Numbered from the stretch's first letter, positions 34,267 to 43,540 are shown. The stretch: 49,818 nt of DNA from Longilinea sp035560795 (GCA_035560795.1 DATMYV010000014.1:1-49818), one strand, 5' to 3'. Numbers and translations: made by a program. The notes: generated by a model from the letters alone, not told the origin.

Positions 34267-35088
34267 CTAATAAATCTTGTTACCATCCAGCTTTCTCATT
34301 AATGACATCATTAGCATCGAAACCATAACGAGTAATACTGACAAGACAATTGCCACATTGAGATTCCGCTCAAAACCCAGGTAAATTGCCAAAGGCATGG
34401 TCTGGCTTACGCCTTCGAGGTTGCCGGCAAACATAATCGTCGCGCCGAACTCACCCAACGCTCTTGTCCAGGTGATGACAGCTCCACTCGCAAGTGCCCG
34501 CCGCGCCAGCGGAAACATCACGCGGCTGAATAATTGCCACTGGTTTGCACCTTCGACATGGGCGGCTTCCTCTATTTGCGGATCAATTGCTGCGAAACCA
34601 ATGGATGCAGAACGGACATAAAGCGGAGCCGAAACAAATGTCTGAGCAATGATTACTGCGACGGTCGTAAAAGGCAAACTAATGCCAATGGACATCAACG
34701 CACCGCCAAAAACACCGTTCCGACCAAATGCTAACAATAATGCCAACCCTGCCACTGACGGTGGTAAAACGATTGGCAAATCAATCAGGATTTGAAGGGC
34801 AGCCTTTCCAGGAAATTCCCAACGTGCCATCACGTAAGCGAGAGGGGTTCCGATCAACAATGAAACGCTGACGCTGACCAGGCTGGTAAACAGGCTTAAT
34901 TTCAGCGCTGTGAGAGCTGTTTCTGATATGGCATAAGATAGGAAATCGACCCCAATGGCGCGTATGAATAAGGCGATCAACGGTAAGCCAAGCAGGATTA
35001 ACAATAGCAATCCTGGCAGGACAAACAGCCAGCTGGAGTGACGGTTTGTGGTAGTCAATTCGTCAGGAACTATACGGCGCACGCGCAT
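34267..35088 (-). CDS. modB: Molybdate ABC transporter permease
   Basis: This 273-residue inner-membrane permease has about five or six helices. The cytoplasmic loop that docks to the ATPase is EEAAHVEGANQWQLFSRVMF-PLARRAL, which fits the EAA motif. Family positions such as GTPLAYVMARWEFPGK and the IDLPIVLPPSVAGLALLLAFGRNG stretch are typical of ModB. ATG at 35088 is 3 nt after the modA stop; no independent ribosome site is strong, so coupling is likely. The partner ATPase gene modC is not downstream: a convergent gene follows after 117 nt. Tungstate transport cannot be excluded by sequence. Confidence 0.92.
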   Translation of the reverse strand: MRVRRIVPDELTTTNRHSSWLFVLPGLLLLILLGLPLIALFIRAIGVDFLSYAISETALTALKLSLFTSLVSVSVSLLIGTPLAYVMARWEFPGKAALQILIDLPIVLPPSVAGLALLLAFGRNGVFGGALMSIGISLPFTTVAVIIAQTFVSAPLYVRSASIGFAAIDPQIEEAAHVEGANQWQLFSRVMFPLARRALASGAVITWTRALGEFGATIMFAGNLEGVSQTMPLAIYLGFERNLNVAIVLSVLLVMVSMLMMSLMRKLDGNKIY

Positions 35089-35091
35089 GGG

Positions 35092-35880
35092 TCACTTTAA
35101 CGGCAAGAATCCCCAATTTTGGAGAATAGCCTGTCCCTGGGATGAAAGAATAAAATCGATAAACGCCTGAGCAAGCTCAGGGTTTTCCGAATTCAATAAT
35201 GGCGCCAAAGGATATTTCGCAACGACATTGTGCTCAACCGGAATATCGATTTTCTTTAATTCTGGGGCTGCAATTGCATCCGAGGAATATACAATGCCAG
35301 CATCAGCTTCGCCCAGTTGGACTTTTGCCACCACCTGCTTAACATCGTTTTCATAAGATACGACGTTAGCCAAGACTTTTTCCTTATAACCAGCGCCAAG
35401 GAAGGAGTCGAGGTTATCCAGGACTTGCTGAGCATAATTTCCAATGGGAACTTCTTTGGCAGCCAGGACTATCTTAACTCCAGGTTTTGACAAATCTACC
35501 AGCGATGTTAACTCGGCAGGGTTATTGGCCGGCATGATGACGATCAATTGGTTGGTCATAAAGGGGCTAACATCATCCACAGCAACATAATTGCCAGAAA
35601 CGAGTGTATCCATTTCTTTCATATTCGCTGAGGCAAATACATCGGCTTTTGCACCTTCTTCTATCTGCGTTCTTAAGGCTTGTGAACCTGCAAAGTTGAA
35701 CGCGACCGTAACGCCTGGATTGGCGGCCATAAAAATTTTGCCAATTTCATCAAAAGCATTTGTTAAAGAGGCGGCGGCATAAACAGTCAGCTTTTTGGGT
35801 GGAGATACCTGGGTAGAAGTTAATTGACATCCAGAAAGCAGCATAGTGCTCATCAGGAAGAAAAGTAGAATGCGTCTCAT
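35092..35880 (-). CDS. modA: Molybdate-binding lipoprotein
   Basis: This 262-residue periplasmic-type binding protein is anchored as a lipoprotein. The signal peptide MRRILLFFLMSTMLLSGC has the lipobox LSGC with Cys18. The mature part has LTVYAAASLTNAFDEIG, the usual N-terminal binding segment with the oxyanion-contacting Ser, and later FNFAGSQALRTQIEEGAKADVF and GIVYSSDAIA, all ModA hallmarks. It captures molybdate or tungstate outside the cell for the ModB permease. The start is 1 nt past the padR stop codon. The mature chain ends FLPLK. Confidence 0.95.
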   Translation of the reverse strand: MRRILLFFLMSTMLLSGCQLTSTQVSPPKKLTVYAAASLTNAFDEIGKIFMAANPGVTVAFNFAGSQALRTQIEEGAKADVFASANMKEMDTLVSGNYVAVDDVSPFMTNQLIVIMPANNPAELTSLVDLSKPGVKIVLAAKEVPIGNYAQQVLDNLDSFLGAGYKEKVLANVVSYENDVKQVVAKVQLGEADAGIVYSSDAIAAPELKKIDIPVEHNVVAKYPLAPLLNSENPELAQAFIDFILSSQGQAILQNWGFLPLK

Positions 35881-35881
35881 G

Positions 35882-36454
35882 TTAATTCTCTTCTTTGGTA
35901 AATTTATTTAGAACAATTACTTGATAAAAATCCAACCATTCAAAGGCCGTTTTCAATTGCCGCAGGCGTAGATCCAGACTCATCCGGTTGTATATCTGAT
36001 CCTCCGGAAGTTCATCGTGCAGGGTCTCGAGTCGACTGATATTCCGTTTCGTCTCAGTCCGCTGCATCGCAAAGGCAGACGGGAGTTGTTCAGGAAAATA
36101 CTGACCCAGAAAAAAAACTCGTGTGATAAATTCCATGCGGATGGAACGGATACTGCCTCGATTCGGCGTAACCAACCAGCGTAAAAAACGTTCTTGTCCA
36201 ACCGGTGTCAAAGTTAATAATTGTCGAGGGGGCAGTTTTTCCTGTGGCAGTTCCTGGATCGAGATATCCCCCTGTCTTTCAAGGCGTTTTATTATTGTAT
36301 AAGTCTGACTTTGGCTGAGATGCCAGATTTCACCCAGGGTGCGAACAACTTTACGGTGTAAGTCATAACCGTGACCTGGCCCGGCGTACAGCTGGCCCAG
36401 TAATGCCATTTCAGGAGAGAGGTTGCCAAAGTGGCCGGAATGAGGTTTATTCAT
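35882..36454 (-). CDS. PadR-family transcriptional regulator
   Basis: This 190-residue regulator has an N-terminal winged helix (LSPEMALLGQLYAGPGHGYDLHRKV, then LSQSQTYTIIKRLERQGDI and LTLTPVGQERFLRWL; about residues 12-100). A C-terminal helical Vir-like dimerisation part follows. It is not a ModE protein: no molybdate-binding (Mop) domain is present. ATG at 36454 is preferred over the TTG at 36457. A 39-bp perfect palindrome lies just upstream (36465-36503), which fits an autoregulated operator. modA begins 1 nt after its stop and modB follows, so the operator should control all three. The effector is unknown. Confidence 0.88.
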   Translation of the reverse strand: MNKPHSGHFGNLSPEMALLGQLYAGPGHGYDLHRKVVRTLGEIWHLSQSQTYTIIKRLERQGDISIQELPQEKLPPRQLLTLTPVGQERFLRWLVTPNRGSIRSIRMEFITRVFFLGQYFPEQLPSAFAMQRTETKRNISRLETLHDELPEDQIYNRMSLDLRLRQLKTAFEWLDFYQVIVLNKFTKEEN

Positions 36455-36464
36455 CAATACTCAT

Positions 36465-36503
36465 AATGACAGTTATACTCACTTAGTGAGTATAACTGTC
36501 ATT
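36465..36503 (-). promoter_or_regulatory. 39-bp perfect palindrome, likely PadR operator
   Basis: Arm AATGACAGTTATACTCACT (36465-36483) repeats inverted at 36485-36503 around a single centre base at 36484. It lies 10 nt upstream of the padR ATG. No T-run follows it, so it is not a terminator. Minus-strand TATAAC and TATACT -10-like boxes lie inside the arms, so a bound dimer would block the promoter. Binding by the adjacent PadR protein is inferred from position. Confidence 0.78.
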
Positions 36504-36591
36504 TCAATTGAACACAAGATCCAATCGAGTTCTTGAAAATCGAAACAGAATCACAGCCAACTTCTACGAATCCAATAATAGCTAATATTAT

Positions 36592-38058
36592 TTACTTATC
36601 GAGGGCAATGATACTTTCCAGGTGATAATAATCTGCCGCAGCCCGGTTGACCAGAAAATTGGGGTCCGAACTGTAATCTCCCAACCGGTTCAAATCGCGG
36701 ATGTACCAGACGGTAACGTTTTTCTCGCCTCGCGCGATGGCCGCACGGATTATTGCATCCCGTTGATCCCATTCCATTGCAATGCTGCGCGATGTCTCAA
36801 TCGTACTTGCGATGCGCATCGAAGCATAGATCGGTCCAAGAAGGAGGCAAAGCGCAAGGATGCCGCCTACCAGGATTTGCCAGAATCGCAGAGAACTTTC
36901 AAGGAGAGCAACCGATTGTTTTAGATAGCAACCGGAAAGGAAGGACCAGGTGCCCACAAAAATAACCAAAATATATTGAGGGATGACAAGCGCGCGATCC
37001 GGAGGATTAGCCGACATTACATAAAAACTAACAAAAAAACAGGACCAAAGAAACAGGAAAATTGCGGCTGTACTTAATAGAAGGCTAGCGGTTAGCCAAA
37101 GATCGATGCGACCCATTTCCTGAGATTGGTGTATTGGATCCGTAGCGAGAAGTCCTGTGATAAATGGAAGTAATAGGCACAATGCCACCAGAATTGGCTG
37201 CTTGTCAATCCAATTTCCCAGGAAAGAGAATAAGTTCTTGAGAGAATTGATGAGCAGTACGGCCAGGTCAGGTCTTTCGGCGAAGATCACGGCGCGTACC
37301 TGGTTGCCAGGAGCTAATGCCATGATTGCCAATGCCACCGCCGATCCCAGCAAGGCGTAAACAAACATCCCCAGCATCGTTTTCCGGAAAGGCAATCGCG
37401 GGAACACGATAAGGATGGCAATACCGAATGAAATAAACGTGATTTGAAAAGTTGTGGATATTTCGGATAAGCCGCCCATAAAAAATGCAAGTAAAAAGCA
37501 AATGGATAAATCAAGAAAGGAAGCAGGTTGTTGGCCGTGGTGTTTTACAAGCCAGACAAACACAGCGGTGCTAAAGGTGAAGAAAATTAAATAGGCAGGA
37601 TAGGTCAATAAACCAGTTTGCCAGAAGAGAATCTGGTGGATTAGATTCAGACTGCGCAAAGTAATAAAGAGTATCAGGCAAGCGCCAAGCGTGCTGGATA
37701 AAACCGGATGCTTCACGTGAGTTATCGTGAAGATCTGGCGAAGTAACCAAGCCAAACCAAACAGCCAAAGGCTAAGGCAAACCACAGTCAGATAAGGAAC
37801 AGCGCGGATGCCAATCATTTCCACCAGCGTGACCAATGCAAAATAACTGATCCGCCCCGACCAGGTCAGGTACCAGTATTGCTGAGCTCCCCAGAAGCCG
37901 GATCGAGCCAATGCGCCTGCAGTTTCATAGTCATCGGCGGCGTACCGTGAAAAGATTCCAATGTACCCATACAAAATCAGTGGAACAAGCAGGACGATTA
38001 TGATTCCGATTGCAAAAAATGGATATTTATCTCGTGGAAGTTGAATCGCTTTTTTCAA
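36592..38058 (-). CDS. Polytopic membrane protein, DUF6056-like
   Basis: This 488-residue protein has about 11-12 membrane helices. The first extracytoplasmic loop holds YAADDYETAG...GFWGAQQYWYLTWSGRISYFAL. An acidic pair after the first helix and a W-x-GR motif are features of DUF6056 and GT-C-fold glycosyltransferases, which take sugars from lipid carriers. The C-terminal segment after the last helix is short and soluble (NVTWYIRDLNRLGDYSSDP). A role in cell-surface glycan assembly is plausible but not shown. It lies upstream of padR on the same strand but separated by the palindromic operator, so it is a separate unit. Confidence 0.75.
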   Translation of the reverse strand: MKKAIQLPRDKYPFFAIGIIIVLLVPLILYGYIGIFSRYAADDYETAGALARSGFWGAQQYWYLTWSGRISYFALVTLVEMIGIRAVPYLTVVCLSLWLFGLAWLLRQIFTITHVKHPVLSSTLGACLILFITLRSLNLIHQILFWQTGLLTYPAYLIFFTFSTAVFVWLVKHHGQQPASFLDLSICFLLAFFMGGLSEISTTFQITFISFGIAILIVFPRLPFRKTMLGMFVYALLGSAVALAIMALAPGNQVRAVIFAERPDLAVLLINSLKNLFSFLGNWIDKQPILVALCLLLPFITGLLATDPIHQSQEMGRIDLWLTASLLLSTAAIFLFLWSCFFVSFYVMSANPPDRALVIPQYILVIFVGTWSFLSGCYLKQSVALLESSLRFWQILVGGILALCLLLGPIYASMRIASTIETSRSIAMEWDQRDAIIRAAIARGEKNVTVWYIRDLNRLGDYSSDPNFLVNRAAADYYHLESIIALDK

Positions 38059-38101
38059 AAATGGCCCTCAACTCAAAGAAGTTACTCATCCAAAATGATT
38101 G

Positions 38102-39259
38102 TCACTTGGAAATGCTTGTGTTTTTGGCGGGAATTCGGGCACATGCCAGCTGAACTGGAATGCCGCCGTTGTTGAAGGAATAGCGGCGCTCAAACCTGAG
38201 CCCGGTGTGACCTAACAGGATTGAATCGGAACATAAAATGGCCGCATTCCACCCTGAACAATGCAAGCGCAGCACCTTGCCGAATTGATTGTATAAATCG
38301 CGAAGATCATGACCAGATGTGACTCGGACCCCGTAGGGCGGATTAGTGACCATGTATCCGGGTGTGGACGGCGGCTCAATGGCAGAAACTGCCCGGTGAG
38401 AAAAATCAATTGCCTTCAGAACCCCTGCGCGGTCAGCATTTGCCTGCGCCATCGTGATTGCGCCGGCGTCGCGATCAGATGCCTGAATGATGGGAAAAAC
38501 GGGCAGTTTTTGTTCTTCAGCCTGGTCGATAAGTATTTTCCAAAGCCCTCGATTGAAATCAGGCCATGCCATGAACCCAAATCGGCGGGAACGGCCAGGC
38601 GCAATGTGTTGGGCGATCATTGCGGCTTCAATTGGCAGGGTGCCTGAACCGCAGAAAGGATCCAACAATGGACTGGATCCGTCCCATCCAGCGGCCATCA
38701 ACAACGCTGCTGCCAATGTTTCGCGCAGCGGCGCTTTGGCCACCGCCTGGCGGTAACCGCGGCGATGCAGGTGTGCGCCGGATGTATCCAGGCTGATGGT
38801 GCATTGGTTGTTGACAATGCGCACCAGGATCAGAGCTGGAGGTTCTGCGCTGTTTTCATCAAACTTCACCAGTTCGATTTGCTGGCCAAGCCGGTCACCG
38901 ATTGCGCCTGCCACTCTTTCGGCTACAGCTCCGGAATGGTAAAGCTTGGATTGGTGGCAGGTGACTCGCAGTGCAACCGGTTGGTTCACTTTCAGATAAG
39001 CCTCCCAGGGTAAGCGGGAGGCTTTTTTTCGCAATTCCGAAAAAGCAGCCGCATAAAACTGGCCAAAGCGCAACAGGATCCGGCTGGCTGTGCGCAGGTG
39101 TAAATTGGCGCGGTAAATTTCAAGCTGCCCACCTTCAAAGGAAATACCGCCCTCCTCGGGGTCTGTCTCGATGGAGCCGGGTTTCAGGCCGAGTGCGGAT
39201 AATTCGGCGGCGGTAAATTGCTCCAATCCGGGGCTGCATACAGCAAATAACTCGATCAT
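38102..39259 (-). CDS. THUMP-domain RNA methyltransferase (RlmL-N/YpsC-like)
   Basis: This 385-residue SAM-dependent enzyme has an N-terminal ferredoxin-like/THUMP RNA-binding region (about 1-160) and a UPF0020 Rossmann domain. The SAM site is LLDPFCGSGTLPIEAAM near 215. The catalytic motif is NPPYGVR (about 305), typical of guanine-N2 methylation of RNA. The protein corresponds to the N-terminal half of E. coli RlmL, which makes m2G2445 in 23S rRNA; the substrate of short members is less certain. ATG at 39259 overlaps the stop of the YgiQ-type gene by 4 nt. Last gene of the three-gene operon that starts with the phosphofructokinase homologue. Confidence 0.9.
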   Translation of the reverse strand: MIELFAVCSPGLEQFTAAELSALGLKPGSIETDPEEGGISFEGGQLEIYRANLHLRTASRILLRFGQFYAAAFSELRKKASRLPWEAYLKVNQPVALRVTCHQSKLYHSGAVAERVAGAIGDRLGQQIELVKFDENSAEPPALILVRIVNNQCTISLDTSGAHLHRRGYRQAVAKAPLRETLAAALLMAAGWDGSSPLLDPFCGSGTLPIEAAMIAQHIAPGRSRRFGFMAWPDFNRGLWKILIDQAEEQKLPVFPIIQASDRDAGAITMAQANADRAGVLKAIDFSHRAVSAIEPPSTPGYMVTNPPYGVRVTSGHDLRDLYNQFGKVLRLHCSGWNAAILCSDSILLGHTGLRFERRYSFNNGGIPVQLACARIPAKNTSISK

Positions 39260-40965
39260 CGCCAGCGTCCCTTTTGTCCACCTTTATCAACTACGATTTG
39301 CTTTTGCCGGTCCTTGCGGAATGGATCCTTTTCCACAAAAAGGGGTTCCAATGTGAATGGATCCATCTCGGTGTAGTACATCAGGCTGGCATAAGTAGAG
39401 GGGGTGGGGGTGAAGATTTGTACCTGTTCGGGATGAATGTGCAGTTTCTCTCCAGCGAAATCACGAAGCTGCTTCATGTCTTCATCCGTACAGCCAGGGT
39501 AGGCAGCAATCAGGTAATAAGTAAGGAATTGGTCACGCCCAGCGGCATGGTTTAGCTCATCATAAACCTGCTTGAACTCCAACAAGGCATGCGGCGCGGG
39601 TTTGCCCATGCGTTTCAGCACGGAACCAACGGTATGTTCAGGGGCGACCTTCAGTTGACCGGAAACATGAAAATCGACAATTTCCTTTAAATAGTCTTTG
39701 CCGTGCTTTTTATCATTGAGCAGCATGTCATAACGGATACCAGAAGCGACGAATGCTTTTTTGACCCCGGGTATCTGGCGGATTTTTCGCAAAAGTGAAA
39801 GTTGGCGGCTGTGGTCAATCTTCAGGGCCGGGCAAATTTCTGGATACAGGCAGCGCCGGTCGGCACAACTACCCATCTTGAGCTTTTTGGAACATTCAAA
39901 GCCGTACATATTGGCCGTGGGTCCGCCGACATCCTGGATATAGCCTTTGAAATCCGGATGAGTACTCAGGGAGCGGGCTTCAGTCAAAATTGAATCTTCA
40001 CTGCGCCAGCGGACAGTACGGCCTTCATGCACGGCGATGGCGCAGAAATTACATTCTCCATAACAACCGCGGTGGGTGGAAATCGCGAAGCGAATCGTTT
40101 CAAGGGCGCGAACAGCTCCCTGGTGGGCATAATAGGGATGCTGGTCGCGTTCATAATTAAGCGCATAGATGGCATCCAGTCCATCCTGGTCAGTGTATGG
40201 GGCTGGTGGGTTTTGAACCAAAACCCGGTCACCGACCCGTTGCCATAAGCCCTTTGCATTCAGGGGATCGTTATTTTGATAGAACATGTGGAAGAGTTCG
40301 ATAAAGGCTTGCTTATTTAATAGCGCATCTTCATGCGACGGCATTTCAAGGTACCCATCCGGTGCTGCAGCAGCGATATAACTCAAGCCGGCCAGGGTGG
40401 TTGGATCAACTGCCGATTGCAGACAGCGCGCCAAATCAACCACGGAGCTCTCAGCCATGCCATAGAGCAGATAGGTAGCCTTCGCGTCAAAGAGAATCGG
40501 GCGCCGGAGCGAATCGCTCCAATAATCATAATGAGTGACCCGCCTCAGACTGGCCTCAATGCCGCCTAATACGATCGGTAGTGTATTTTTGAAATAGCGC
40601 CGGATCAGGTTGGAATAGGCAATGACTGCCCGGTCAGGACGGCGGTCATTTATACCGCCAGGCGTGTAATCGTCGGTGTGCCGTTTTTTACGGGAAGCCG
40701 TATAGTTGGCAACCATGGAATCGATGCTGCCGCCGGTTACTCCCCAAAAAATCCTTGGTTCCCCCAAGCGGCAAATATCGTCAGACGAATGGACATCCGG
40801 TTGGGCGATGATGCCTACCCGAAAACCAGCCTGCATCAGGGCTTTTCCAATGACCGCGATACCAATAAAGGGGCTGTCGATATAACTATCGCCGGTGACC
40901 AGCAGAATATCTGCCTGGTCCCAGCCCAGTTGTTTGAATTCTTCCAGAGTCGTTGGTAAATACAA
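39256..40965 (-). CDS. YgiQ-family radical SAM protein
   Basis: This 569-residue protein belongs to the UPF0313/YgiQ family. The iron-sulfur cluster motif is HRGCYGECNFCAIAVHEGR, with three Cys in a C-x3-C-x2-C spacing. The N-terminus PTTLEEFKQLGWDQADILLVTGDSYIDSP is a family signature. Further matches include DVGGPTANMYGFECSKK, with extra Cys that may hold a second cluster, and KVAPEHTVGSVLKRMGKP. The reaction of YgiQ proteins is not established. It lies 31 nt after the phosphofructokinase homologue and overlaps the methyltransferase by 4 nt. It is shorter than E. coli YgiQ (over 700) and lacks a long tail. Confidence 0.92.
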   Translation of the reverse strand: MYLPTTLEEFKQLGWDQADILLVTGDSYIDSPFIGIAVIGKALMQAGFRVGIIAQPDVHSSDDICRLGEPRIFWGVTGGSIDSMVANYTASRKKRHTDDYTPGGINDRRPDRAVIAYSNLIRRYFKNTLPIVLGGIEASLRRVTHYDYWSDSLRRPILFDAKATYLLYGMAESSVVDLARCLQSAVDPTTLAGLSYIAAAAPDGYLEMPSHEDALLNKQAFIELFHMFYQNNDPLNAKGLWQRVGDRVLVQNPPAPYTDQDGLDAIYALNYERDQHPYYAHQGAVRALETIRFAISTHRGCYGECNFCAIAVHEGRTVRWRSEDSILTEARSLSTHPDFKGYIQDVGGPTANMYGFECSKKLKMGSCADRRCLYPEICPALKIDHSRQLSLLRKIRQIPGVKKAFVASGIRYDMLLNDKKHGKDYLKEIVDFHVSGQLKVAPEHTVGSVLKRMGKPAPHALLEFKQVYDELNHAAGRDQFLTYYLIAAYPGCTDEDMKQLRDFAGEKLHIHPEQVQIFTPTPSTYASLMYYTEMDPFTLEPLFVEKDPFRKDRQKQIVVDKGGQKGRWR

Positions 40966-40996
40966 AGATCACCTATAATCCAGACCCTTCCGGGTA

Positions 40997-42115
40997 CTAA
41001 TCTCCGAGATTTGTTCCCACCCGCCGGGCACCTTTCAACCAGGGATGGTCGTTCGGCACTGATTTATTTTTTCCGGCAACTTCTTCAAGCGGTGCGGCGG
41101 TTATTTTGCCGCCTTGCTGCGCTACCATGATGCCGTATTGATTTTTTTGGATGTATGAAACACAAACAGATCCAAATTGAGTCGCCAGAACGCGGTCCGC
41201 CGCAGAGGGTGTTCCTCCACGCAGCAAATACCCCAGGATGGTTGTACGGGTTTCCAATCCCGTCATTTGTTCCAGCCGGTTTGCCAGCAACAGCGTGTTT
41301 CCGGTGAACTGGGTTTCCAGCCGTTCGATTCGGGCCGCAGCTTTGTTTGCCTCTTTACCGCTGCGCCGGCTGGCATTCAGACTAAGACTGCGCTCATAAA
41401 AAGCGACATCCTCTTGCGAACGGGACCCTTCTGCCACCGCAACCAGAGAGAATCGTTTGCCTGCCTGGCTCCGCTTGAGGATGGCTCCGGCGACTTTGTC
41501 CATGCTATAAGGAATCTCGGGAATGAGGATGACATCCGCACCGCTGGCGATGCCAGCGCCCAGGGTCAACCAGCCGGTTGTGTGCCCGGTGATTTCGACG
41601 ACGATGATGCGGTGGTTCGAATGCGCTGTACTGTGCAGGCGGTCAATGGCTTCAGCAGCGATTCCTAATGCGGTATCAAAACCGACCGAAATTTCGGTGA
41701 GTGCGATATTGTTTTCGATCGATTTTGGCAGTGTAATTACGTTCAAACCGCGCTGTTGAAGGTAGAGGGCGCTTTCCTGGGTTTCGCGGCCGCCCAAACA
41801 AACCAGGCCGTCCAGTTTATGCTTATGGTAGGTATCAATGGCCGATTGAACATGGTCAGGACCATGGGTTTCTTCCATCTCATGCGGGCGGTCCTTGCTG
41901 GTACCCAAAATGGTGCCGCCTGCAGTCAGGATGTTTGATAAGGCTGGCGCTTGAAGTGGAATGGTGTGATCTTCCAACAGACCGGTAAAACCATCCAGAA
42001 ACCCAATCAATTCAAAGCCTTCACTCAAGGCAGCTTTGCCAATGGCGCGAATAGCCGCGTTTAAACCAGGGCTGTCAGATCCGGCTGTAAGTATGCCAAT
42101 GCGTTTTTTGGTCAT
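40997..42115 (-). CDS. Phosphofructokinase-family protein with altered active site
   Basis: This 372-residue protein has a full PFK fold but departs from the classic active site. Compared with E. coli PfkA, GGDGS is GGRET (108-112), so the Mg-binding Asp103 is Arg and the ATP/PPi-selective Gly104 is Glu. PKTIDNDI is PKSIENNI (130-137), so catalytic Asp127 is Glu and Asp129 is Asn. VEVMGR is VEITGH and the fructose-site His249 is Tyr296. Sugar-phosphate residues are kept: Arg in NHRI, Glu200 in IPE, Arg290 and Arg299. It thus may bind a phosphosugar but use another donor, act as a regulator, or catalyse weakly. Start ATG at 42115 with GGGAGG 6 nt upstream. Confidence 0.85.
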   Translation of the reverse strand: MTKKRIGILTAGSDSPGLNAAIRAIGKAALSEGFELIGFLDGFTGLLEDHTIPLQAPALSNILTAGGTILGTSKDRPHEMEETHGPDHVQSAIDTYHKHKLDGLVCLGGRETQESALYLQQRGLNVITLPKSIENNIALTEISVGFDTALGIAAEAIDRLHSTAHSNHRIIVVEITGHTTGWLTLGAGIASGADVILIPEIPYSMDKVAGAILKRSQAGKRFSLVAVAEGSRSQEDVAFYERSLSLNASRRSGKEANKAAARIERLETQFTGNTLLLANRLEQMTGLETRTTILGYLLRGGTPSAADRVLATQFGSVCVSYIQKNQYGIMVAQQGGKITAAPLEEVAGKNKSVPNDHPWLKGARRVGTNLGD

Positions 42116-42283
42116 GATAGCCCTCCCATTTGAATATATCCTTGTTTATTGTACCTGAATTATACCAACCCAACCCATCAAGCCTGCTAAGGTGCTCATA
42201 CTGGGTCGGTTGGGAAAGTCTTCAAGCCGCATGACCGATTTGGAGTAAAATCATTACTTATATTTTGAAGCTTGAGGCATGTT

Positions 42284-43540
42284 GTGGCTAACGTGGAAAT
42301 AATTGCAGACAATCAGGAAAAAATGACCGTCCGCAAACTGCCCCGAAATGTGTGGGCAGTGAGTCTAACCAGTTTTTTTATGGATGTCAGCAGCGAAATG
42401 GTCATCAATATTTTGCCGCTTTTTTTAGCCAATGTTCTTGGTGTAAAAACCAGCCTAATCGGTGTGATTGAGGGAGTCGCCGAAGCAACTGCCAGCATTT
42501 TGAAATTATTTTCGGGCTGGTTATCCGATAAGCTTGGCAGCCGCAAGTGGATTGCTGTGGCCGGTTATGGTATTTCAGCAATTTCAAAGCCCTTTTTTCT
42601 CCTCACCAACACCTGGACAACAATCGCTGGCGCCCGTTGGGCCGACAGGATAGGCAAGGGGGTGCGCACTGCGCCGCGGGATGCATTGGTGGCGGATTCA
42701 ATCGATCCCAAGAATCGCGGATTAGCCTTTGGCTTTCAACGTGCCGCCGACACGGCTGGCGCAATGTTGGGGTTATTGATTGCCATTCTCGTAGTCTGGT
42801 TGGTTCAGAAGAATACCCAGTCACTCAATCTGAATACTTTTCGCACGGTGGTTTGGATTTCATTGATTCCGGCGGTTTTGGCGGTGCTCTCGATTGCCAT
42901 TGGCACCAAAGAAGTGGCCATCAAAGGTAAAACCGCCATGCCCAAATTTGCATTTCGCTCGCTGGGCAAACCGTTCATGGTGTTCATGGTGATTGTCGGC
43001 ATTTTCGACCTGGGCAATTCGTCGGATGCTTTCCTGGTGTTGCGCGCCCAGGAACGCGGTATCAGCGTTATTGGCATTCTGGCCATGCTGGCGGCATTTA
43101 ACCTGGTTTATACCCTGGTTTCGTTGCCAGCCGGGTCAATATCGGACCGGATCGATCGCAAGAAGTTGATAATTGGCGGATGGATCGTCTATGGCTTGAT
43201 CTATCTTGGCTTCGCATTTGCCCAAACTGCCCTGCACGTTGTGGTTTTGTATATCCTTTACGGATTATATTATGGACTGGCTTTTGGAACAACCAAAGCC
43301 ATGGTGGCCGACCTGGTGCCGCAAGCGCTTCGTGGAACTGCTTACGGTACCTATAATGCCGTGCTGGGCATTTTAGATTTTCCCGCCTCGCTTATTGCGG
43401 GGTTGCTATGGCAGGGAGCTGGATCCTGGCAAGGATTCGGTCCCTCGGCACCGTTCTTATTTGGCGGCGTATTGGCATTGATCGCGGCGATTTTGATGAT
43501 CACCTGGATGCCCAGAGTACAGCCCCGGCAAATAGCCTAA
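42284..43540 (+). CDS. MFS transporter
   Basis: This 418-residue major-facilitator protein has 12 predicted helices. The loop 2-3 motif appears as GWLSDKLGSRKW, and the loop 8-9 counterpart as GSISDRIDRKKLI. The first helix region NVWAVSLTSFFMDVSSEMVINILPLFL and WADRIGKGVRTAPRDALVADS are typical of an uncharacterised MFS group often annotated as drug or sugar efflux. The start is GTG at 42284, with GAGG 6 nt upstream; the TTG at 42272 has no site. The stop overlaps the stop of the opposite gene by 4 nt, so there is no terminator between them. Substrate unknown. Confidence 0.88.
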   Translation: MANVEIIADNQEKMTVRKLPRNVWAVSLTSFFMDVSSEMVINILPLFLANVLGVKTSLIGVIEGVAEATASILKLFSGWLSDKLGSRKWIAVAGYGISAISKPFFLLTNTWTTIAGARWADRIGKGVRTAPRDALVADSIDPKNRGLAFGFQRAADTAGAMLGLLIAILVVWLVQKNTQSLNLNTFRTVVWISLIPAVLAVLSIAIGTKEVAIKGKTAMPKFAFRSLGKPFMVFMVIVGIFDLGNSSDAFLVLRAQERGISVIGILAMLAAFNLVYTLVSLPAGSISDRIDRKKLIIGGWIVYGLIYLGFAFAQTALHVVVLYILYGLYYGLAFGTTKAMVADLVPQALRGTAYGTYNAVLGILDFPASLIAGLLWQGAGSWQGFGPSAPFLFGGVLALIAAILMITWMPRVQPRQIA

